From Ophiocordyceps camponoti-saundersi (nom. inval.) (Eukaryota > Ascomycota > Sordariomycetes > Hypocreales > Ophiocordycipitaceae): DNA of 64,000 bases. A program made the position numbers and the translations under genes. The stretch is taken from assembly GCA_003339415.1 (NCBI GenBank), contig PDHQ01000072.1, positions 1-64,000 on the forward strand, in the 5' to 3' direction. Each line of letters begins with the position of its first letter. Position 1 is the first letter of the stretch. This document shows, in pieces, positions 57,266 through 64,000 of the stretch. The notes below the pieces were generated by a model. That model saw only the letters and a program-made list of their open reading frames with translations, searched no databases and had not been told where the DNA came from.

Positions 57266-60265
57266 CGCCGAAGTGTTTGACACTTTATCCCTTACTCCAT
57301 ATATCTCCTTCATTTTTTATCCATCTCTCTCTCTCTCTCTCTCTCCATCATCCGTTTTCTTTGTTTCTATAAGGTGAGTTTGCGTGAGAAACTTCACTCG
57401 ATGGCAGCGAGGGAACGAAGACAACGGGGGGCAAAAGAAAGTACAGAAAAACGGCATATCTGCGAAGTCTCAGGTCAGGTGAGGCGAGGGAGAATGGAAC
57501 AAGGTCCGGGCGACGACGCAGATGTAAGAAGAAACTTGGAACGGAGAACTAAGGTTGTAGAATATCGGCGAAACGGCGCTGCGTCTCGATAGGAAGGCGG
57601 CGCTTAGAACAAGGCAAAGAAGGCTTTTTTCTTTTAACCAGTACTCGGAAGACGCCGCGTTCGTCCTTTAATGTTACCCCATCGGGACTGTTGGTGCTGT
57701 CATGCGGAGGATTCCTGCGGCTGGAGGCAGCGATCAGACGGCGTCAAAACGCAACCATTTGGTGCAATAACATGATGAACAGCTGCCGCACGAGTCAAGA
57801 GCAGTGTGTATGTATGTATGTATGAATGTATGAACGTACACATATGTATGTATGTACGTATGTAGAGATTAAAAAAGAAACACTAAAGAGGGAGAAGAAG
57901 AAGAAGCGAAGAACAAGACGAAGAATAAGAGAAGCATGAGACTCCCGGCGATGCGAGACGACGGTCGTGCTGAAGAACAAGAGCGCTCACTGCAGACACA
58001 TGAAGCAAAGGGGGCTGAGCGAGCATGGTTTTCTCTCTCTCTTTGCTTCACCCCCTTTTCCTCCCCCTTCTCCTCTAATCCCGTCATAATCTTCCTATTC
58101 GGATCTATTTTTACTCTGTTATTTGTTGAATCATGCTTTGTTGCCGGGATATGGACATTTCTTTTATCGATTCAATCGTCCGCTCGCCATTCCTGTGATA
58201 GATAAACAGCGGATAGGTTGTGGAGGATGGATGGATGGTGGAAGAAAGATGAGACAAGTAGTGGAGGAGAGGGGGGGTGAAGCTATCAAATATGGAAGAG
58301 GGCGGCAAGATGTGAGACGAGGTGATGGATCGATCGGTGGTGACGGAGAACCAGGGAGGGAGGTGTGTGTACGGAGTATGTATCTGCATACATGGACACG
58401 GCAATGCTGTACGCTTGAATAGAGTAGTCACGGGGAACATGGAAAGGATATATTGGATAAAAAAGAGTTGAGACGGCCGAGGCTGAGGGTTGATAATGCT
58501 TCGGGAATGATGCCAGAGGGCAAGCAGCGCGGGACGGATGGTAGGGGAATTGCTGACTGAGCAGACAGGGTTCTGCGGGAAGGCCGGTTAGGCACTAGCT
58601 AGTGTACCGGTTAGGATGATGGATAAGAGCAGGCGAAGCCGAAAAGAAAAGCAAAGAAGGCTCCCGAAGAAGCAGAGGAGGAGGAGGAGGAGGAGGAAGA
58701 TGGGCCGAAGACGAAGAACGAAGCCGGTTTGTATGAATTGTATGTATCTACCTATATAGCTGATACATAGTACGAAATCGTGGTGTGGTTAACGAGGATT
58801 TGTCACCGGCTTCCCCCAAGTAACTAGACTCTACCTGGAGTGCTAGGAGAAGGTGGGTTAGCCAGCGATATTCCAGGGCTGTAGCCTATAGCAGCAGTAG
58901 GGGCCTGCCATAGCGTTGGGGGCTCTTTTGGGAGGGGGGGCAAGGGGGGGGTGGTTCAACCAACAACAAACAAGAACAACAACAACAGTTGCATGCATAC
59001 GAGTAATCGAGAGAGACCTCGGTCCGACCACCGCCTGCAGACACGTCTTAGATGCCCCGAAGCAGATAGAGAGTGAGAGAGTGTGTGTGTAAGAGAGAGT
59101 GTCAGCAGAGGCACCTTCAACTCGCCCTCGCTGCATATCGGCATGTATCTCTACCTTTCTCGCTTTCTCTCTCGCCCCTGACACGGCCGAGTGGGTACCT
59201 GGTACTAACACGAGCCGGCGAGCGCCCACTAGGCCACAGCGAACCTAAGGCGCCTGGCTGGCTAAAGGCCTTCTCCCCCCCCCCCTCCCCAAAAGGGTGC
59301 TAAGCCTTCCAAGAAGTCCACTGGACTACCTCTGGTAGGTACCTACTGACTGGGCCACCGCAGCCGTCAGGGCGCTCTGGCCATCCATTCCAGACTTCCG
59401 TCATCTATTCTTCTCTTTCAACTACCTACCCACCTACCCTTGCTGCTTGCTATTGATCCTTTTGCTCGTTTCCTCCGTGTTCTTCTCGTGATTCAGCAAG
59501 CATCTTGCTTTCACTGTGGCTTCTCTTCCGTCGTTACTTCCACTCGGCCGACTCCCTCCGTCTCGAAAGAAAGGCGCAGAAAAAAAATCGTCATTTCATC
59601 CCTTCATTCTCGCCGTTGCCAATACGCAATTTCTGTCTGTCGTCGCCACCAAAGCCTCGTTGTCAGGGAAGAAGAGACAACGAAGAGGGGAGGGGGCGTG
59701 TGTGTGTTTTCTTTTCGTCGCCCCTACAAGGGCTCTTTATTTTCTTCCCGTTTTCGCCGTCTCAGACTTTGTCGCCTCATTCGAGCGAAAGAGTCAACTG
59801 ATTAGGGCCCAACCGGCCTTTCTCCTGACCTCTTCTCTCTACCCGCTCTATGCCACTTGCGGCTACAGGTATGTGTGCGCTTCTCTTAGCGCTGCCACCC
59901 CCCCCCCCCCCCCCCCCCGTCCCCTCCGGCTACTATGTACATACGTCTTCGCTTGTCCCCTCCCCCGGAGAACCGACGAAGCCTCCCTCAATACCAACCA
60001 TCGTCCAGACACTCTTCATCTCCCTGGCCCACGTCTTCGCAGCACGTGCGGGCCGCTCGTCGATGAGTTCATACATACAAGAGCTAACGTAACCTCCCCC
60101 TCCCGCGCGCGCTGCAGGCGCTCTTCGCCGTGGTTCCGATCGCGAACCCCCCTCCGAAGTCGCGCCGCTACGCAACGACGACGTCGCAGGCATCGCGCAG
60201 TCGCCTCGTCCTCTTTTCCCGCCGTCTGGGCGGTAGACTGAGGACTGCCGAGAGCGCTCAACGTT
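57266..60265. other. Repeat-rich spacer before the F-box gene
   Basis: 3.0 kb without a supported gene. It holds a CT run (57327-57345), TATG/TACA runs (about 57806-57865), a GGA/GAG run (about 58676-58700), an AAC run (about 58962-58987) and a C21 tract (59898-59918). From about 59400 the sequence is CT-rich and probably the promoter and leader of the CDC4-like gene. The plus-strand frame 59516-60241 is Pro/Ser/Arg-rich without a domain. Confidence 0.45.
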
Positions 60266-62524
60266 ATGGCCGGCTACGATCGACCCCTGAGCTTCTCCCA
60301 AAGGCGAGGAAGCCTGCTCAACGAGGAGCTGGCCCTCAACACCGCCTCCTCCGCCATGACACAACGACTCGACAAGATGCCGCAGTCCAGGCGCCAGATG
60401 AGGGCCCCCCCCACCCCGAGCATGCCCACGCCCGCTGCCGACTTCGACCAGCAGTTGACGGGATCGCCGCCGCCGCCGCCGACGCCCGCCGCCTCCCCCG
60501 GTCCCGCCCACTGCCAGCCTGACTGGAGCGACGCCGCCGCCGACGAGGACTTCTTCCTATCGAAAGTCCGCCAGCATTTTAAGAGCTGCTCTGGGCCGCA
60601 GAGGACGAGGATTCTGGCCGACTTGCTTAACCTATGCACGAGCCCACAGCTGAGCTTCGTCCATCAATTCGTCAGCCCGCTGCTAAAGAAGGACCCCTTT
60701 ACCAGTCTGCCCGACGAGCTATGTCTGCGGGTGAGGAGCGCATCTGACTGACCCCCTTCAATTTACCCGGCTCGCTCTTACCATCCGCTTTACCAGATTC
60801 TGTCCTTCATCGACGATCCCAAAGTCCTCGCTCGAGCGTCGCAAGTCTCGAAGCGGTGGCGCGATCTTCTCAGCGACGACATGACGTGGAAGAACCTCTG
60901 CGTCAAGCACGACTACGGTCGTCGTCTCTCCGAGCTGAGCCCTCGCTCGCCCCTATTAGCCAGGCCGACATCACTTGCGTTGGCGAACGCATCTACTGAC
61001 ATTGGCGCCGCCGCCGCCGCAGCCACCGCCGGCGCGATCGGCCTGTCCGGCTCTTGTGCTCCCTACGCCTCCCCCTCTAATGTTTTGCGCGCCGCGGAAG
61101 CCGCTGCCGGTCGGCCAAAAGTGCGGTCCTACAAGTCACACTTCAAGCAACGATATCTCGTCGAGGCGGCATGGCGCTCTGGTGGCAAGAGCGTACACAG
61201 ACACATCACTCAGGAAGGCGGTGTCGTCACCAGCCTGCACCTGACACCCAAATACATCATCGTGGCCCTAGACAACGCTAAGATCCACGTCTTTGATACC
61301 GATGGGAATGCCCCGCGCACATTGCAGGGTCACGTTATGGGCGTATGGGCCATGGTACCGTGGGAGGACACCATGGTCAGCGGCGGCTGCGATCGTGACG
61401 TCCGAGTCTGGGACCTCAAGACAGGGTAAGCTCTCCACCGACGTTAGCGAGGGTCCGCTCGACGCTCACCATTTGCCTCGTCTCCTCACAGCGCATGTCT
61501 GCATACACTCCGCGGGCACACCTCGACCGTCCGCTGCCTCAAGATGGCCGACGCGAACACGGCCATCTCTGGATCTCGTGACACGACCCTGCGGATCTGG
61601 GACATACGCACCGGACTGTGCAGAAACGTCCTTGTCGGGCATCAGTCGAGCGTCCGCTGCCTGGAGATCAAGGGTGACATCGTCGTCTCTGGAAGCTACG
61701 ATACATTTGCTCGGGTCTGGAGTATCTCGGAGGGGCGCTGTCTGCAGACGCTTCAAGGGCACTTCAGCCAGATATACGCTATCGCCTTTGACGGCAAGAG
61801 AGTCGTGACCGGCAGCCTGGATACCAATGTTCGCGTCTGGGATCCGACCAGCGGGTGAGTCTGCACAAGTTCTTCCACGGCACATGGCTGGCTGACCGAC
61901 CGACGCAGGGAATGTCTCGCTATTTTGCAGGGCCACACGTCGCTCGTTGGCCAACTGCAGATGCGAGGGGACACGCTCGTGACGGGCGGATCCGACGGTT
62001 CGGTCAGGGTGTGGTCATTGGAGAAGATGTGCCCCATACACCGGCTCGCCGCCCACGACAACAGTGTTACCAGCCTGCAGTTTGACGATACACGTGTCGT
62101 CAGCGGTGGTAGTGATGGCCGTGTGAAGATATGGGATCTGAAGACGGGGCATCTTGTCCGAGAACTCATTGCCCAAGGCGAGGCAGTGTGGCGGGTCGCG
62201 TTCGAGGAGGAGAAGTGCGTCGCGCTGGCGTTGAGACACGGCCGGACAGTGATGGAGGTAAGACGGGTCCTTGCGTCATCGAAGCAACGCAGCCAGACTG
62301 ACATGGCGACGCAGGTCTGGTCATTCTCTCCGCCCGAGGACAAATTATACGATCATCCATTGTCGCTCCAACAGCGCGTTCTCGAAGAAGATCCCACGCG
62401 TCCTCTCAGCGCGGACGAGCAATCGCCCGCCTACACGGCAGCCCAGGACGTTGACATGCAAGACGCCGGGCCTTCGACAGCTCCCTTACCGGGGGGCAAC
62501 AAGACTTTTTTCCACGATGACTAG
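60266..62524 (+). CDS. F-box/WD40 protein, CDC4/FBXW7-like
   Basis: Substrate receptor of an SCF ubiquitin ligase. Five exons: 60266-60730, 60797-61425, 61492-61854, 61909-62257 and 62315-62524, 671 residues. The first ~110 residues are Pro-rich and disordered. The F-box is at about 145-192 (PDELCLRILSFIDDPKVLAR, then VSKRWRDLLSDD). It is followed by SYKSHFKQRYLVEAAW and eight WD40 blades (about 295-595) such as VSGGCDRDVRVWDLKTG and AISGSRDTTLRIWD. Eight blades after one F-box is the CDC4/FBXW7 layout, and it recognises phosphorylated degrons in that family. SconB/Met30 is the main alternative; blade sequence and the linker favour CDC4, not with certainty. Confidence 0.88.
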
Positions 62525-63409
62525 ACAGAATTCGAGACGACCGGCCCGCGGGCTGACTGGCTCATTCGGCCTGCACATGTCTGCGAAGGGGCAAGGCGAC
62601 AATCGACAGGGCATCAGTGTCGTCGGCCCCTTTATGTACTTTGGCATTGTTTCTTTTTTCGTGTGCGCCCCAGGCTATAGATGGCGACGTGGGAGGGCAG
62701 AGTGAGGAGTGGGGGACTAGGAGGGAATCTGCTAGAAAGCATGTTCTTACGGCGTTGTGACTCTGTTACGGCAAGCATAGCACGATGGGAAATATTGCAT
62801 CACCTACGGGCTCCTGGCTACCCCCGAGCATGGGGGAAGAGGAGGACTCGAGGGAGACCGGGACATTGGTGAGGCCTGGAATGCCGTCAGGAACGAGTTG
62901 CCCTTCAAACCTTTGGAACCTCCCGTCTATTTCTTCCTACGGGTGGCATCGACAGGGTCGAGATTTGGGATTGTTTGATACCTGGACCGCATTGAGCTCA
63001 GCGTATGAGTGCCTCCAGACAGGAGCTTGAGTTAGAGAGGGGGCTAATGGAGGTTGCTTCAGTGGGCTGTCGTGTGTCAGAACGACGAGCCGATGAAGAA
63101 AAAAAAAGATAATTTCCTTTGTAATTAAGAATAGTATCCAAGATTAAGGAGCATCCGTGAGAGCGCGGAGGTGGCCGAGAATTTTGATACTAGGTATCTA
63201 CGGATTAGAACGGTCCTACGGGCGACGCCGCATCACGTGAGAACTCATGACCGTGTGCTTACGTACGCTGGAAGTCGGCACTAGCGCCCTCCGACAGCAG
63301 TCACAGCACAGCTCCCGAGCTCCACGCCCGCGAAATTTCGGCGCTCTTGTCCGGCTGCTTCTGCCCCAACAGCACTTCTCCCCGATTCAACGTCCCAAGG
63401 ACATCAGCC
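62525..63409. other. Spacer between the F-box and PDA1 genes
   Basis: About 880 bases in tandem orientation. A frame at 62785-63030 (81 residues) has no domain. The right end should be the PDA1 promoter. Confidence 0.45.
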
Positions 63410-64000
63410 ATGTTCTGCAGAGCAATCCGAACCCCTCGAGCGCTGTCTCTGGGCGCCAGAGCGCGCTTTGCGCCGGCAGCTCGGAGCGTGACGACCGACG
63501 CAGCGTCTTCCAAGTTGAAGCAGTCGCTGCCAAAGGTGAGAGCGAGCTGTCGTTGCCTGGTGGCGGGGCCGTTGTGGTAACCTTTTCTTTTCCCCTTCAG
63601 TCGGAAGACGAACCTTTCCAGGTTGCATTGAGCGATGAGAGCTTCGAGACGTACGAGCTGGACCCGCCGCCTTACACCATTGAAGTTACCAAGAACGAGC
63701 TGAAGCAGATGTACTACGACATGGTCTGCATCAGGTGCGGAGCCTTTTTCTTTTTTCTCTTGTCCCCGTTCTGGCGCCGTCTTCTTCGGAATGTGGCTGA
63801 TGATTTCGCGACAGACAGATGGAGATGGCGGCGGACCGGCTGTACAAGGAAAAGAAGATTCGTGGCTTCTGCCACCTCTCCAGCGGGCAGGAGGCTGTTG
63901 CCGTGGGCATCGAGCACGCTATCACGAAGAAGGACGATGTCATCACGGCGTATCGATGCCACGGCTTTGCGCTGATGCGGGGCGGCACCGTGAGATCCAT
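63410..64000 (+). CDS. PDA1: Pyruvate dehydrogenase E1 alpha subunit, 5' part
   Basis: Thiamine-diphosphate-dependent E1 alpha subunit of the mitochondrial pyruvate dehydrogenase complex, cut by the window end. Exons: 63410-63535, 63601-63734 and 63815 onward. The start is a mitochondrial presequence ([20 protein letters not shown]). After the first intron comes [20 protein letters not shown]. The next junction rebuilds [20 protein letters not shown], then [20 protein letters not shown] and [17 protein letters not shown], hallmarks of E1 alpha. The thiamine-binding and regulatory Ser regions lie beyond the window. Confidence 0.95.

Noticed and set aside
59516..60241. 241-residue frame upstream of the F-box gene
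   Set aside because: It spans a C21 homopolymer and is rich in Pro, Ser and Arg. It is better explained as promoter and leader of the CDC4-like gene.

Overview
The window is nuclear DNA of a filamentous ascomycete. Genes are split by short spliceosomal introns (about 47-137 nt, GTRNGY donors, YAG acceptors), coding DNA is GC-rich, and many products are fungal orthologues (yapsin-type protease, VPS18, RPF1, NOC3, POP3, SIN1/AVO1, a CDC4-like F-box protein, PDA1). A LaeA-like methyltransferase, a secreted subtilase-like protein, a GPI-type mannoprotein and gene-free spacers full of TACATA/TACCTA simple repeats suggest Sordariomycetes, possibly Hypocreales; that placement is inference.

Layout. 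1-3154: an AT-rich RIP-like edge, then a low-complexity spacer. 3155-19751: five minus-strand genes: a GPI-anchored aspartic protease, VPS18, a LaeA-like methyltransferase, a nucleotide-sugar 4,6-dehydratase and a large secreted subtilase-like protein whose catalytic His is Asp. 21005-29036: a DMT/TPT transporter, RPF1 and NOC3 sharing a divergent promoter, an unrecognised disordered protein and the RNase P/MRP subunit POP3. 31479-39852: an 11-exon gene for a deubiquitinase of about 2600 residues. 40468-40702: a 235-bp MITE with 25-bp perfect terminal inverted repeats and TA target duplications. About 42.1-48.24 kb: scrambled pieces of Ty1/copia and Ty3/gypsy retrotransposons. 48272-57265: PRCC-like protein, SIN1/AVO1 (TORC2), a GPI mannoprotein, an NFKBIL1-like protein and a ZIP metal transporter. 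57.3-60.2 kb: spacer. 60266-62524: a CDC4-like F-box/WD40 protein. 63410-64000: the start of pyruvate dehydrogenase E1 alpha, cut by the window end.

Functionally this is mostly housekeeping: ribosome and RNA biogenesis (RPF1, NOC3, POP3), ubiquitin (USP, F-box/WD40), endosome-vacuole fusion (VPS18), TORC2 (SIN1), metal transport and mitochondrial carbon entry, mixed with secreted or cell-wall genes. I see no complete secondary-metabolite cluster, no CRISPR, and no rRNA or tRNA gene that I could support. The least ordinary items are the His-to-Asp subtilase with its 24-bp coding repeat, the MITE, the scrambled retroelement block, and the orphan 4,6-dehydratase. Exon boundaries were inferred by eye from reading frame and splice consensus, without transcript data.
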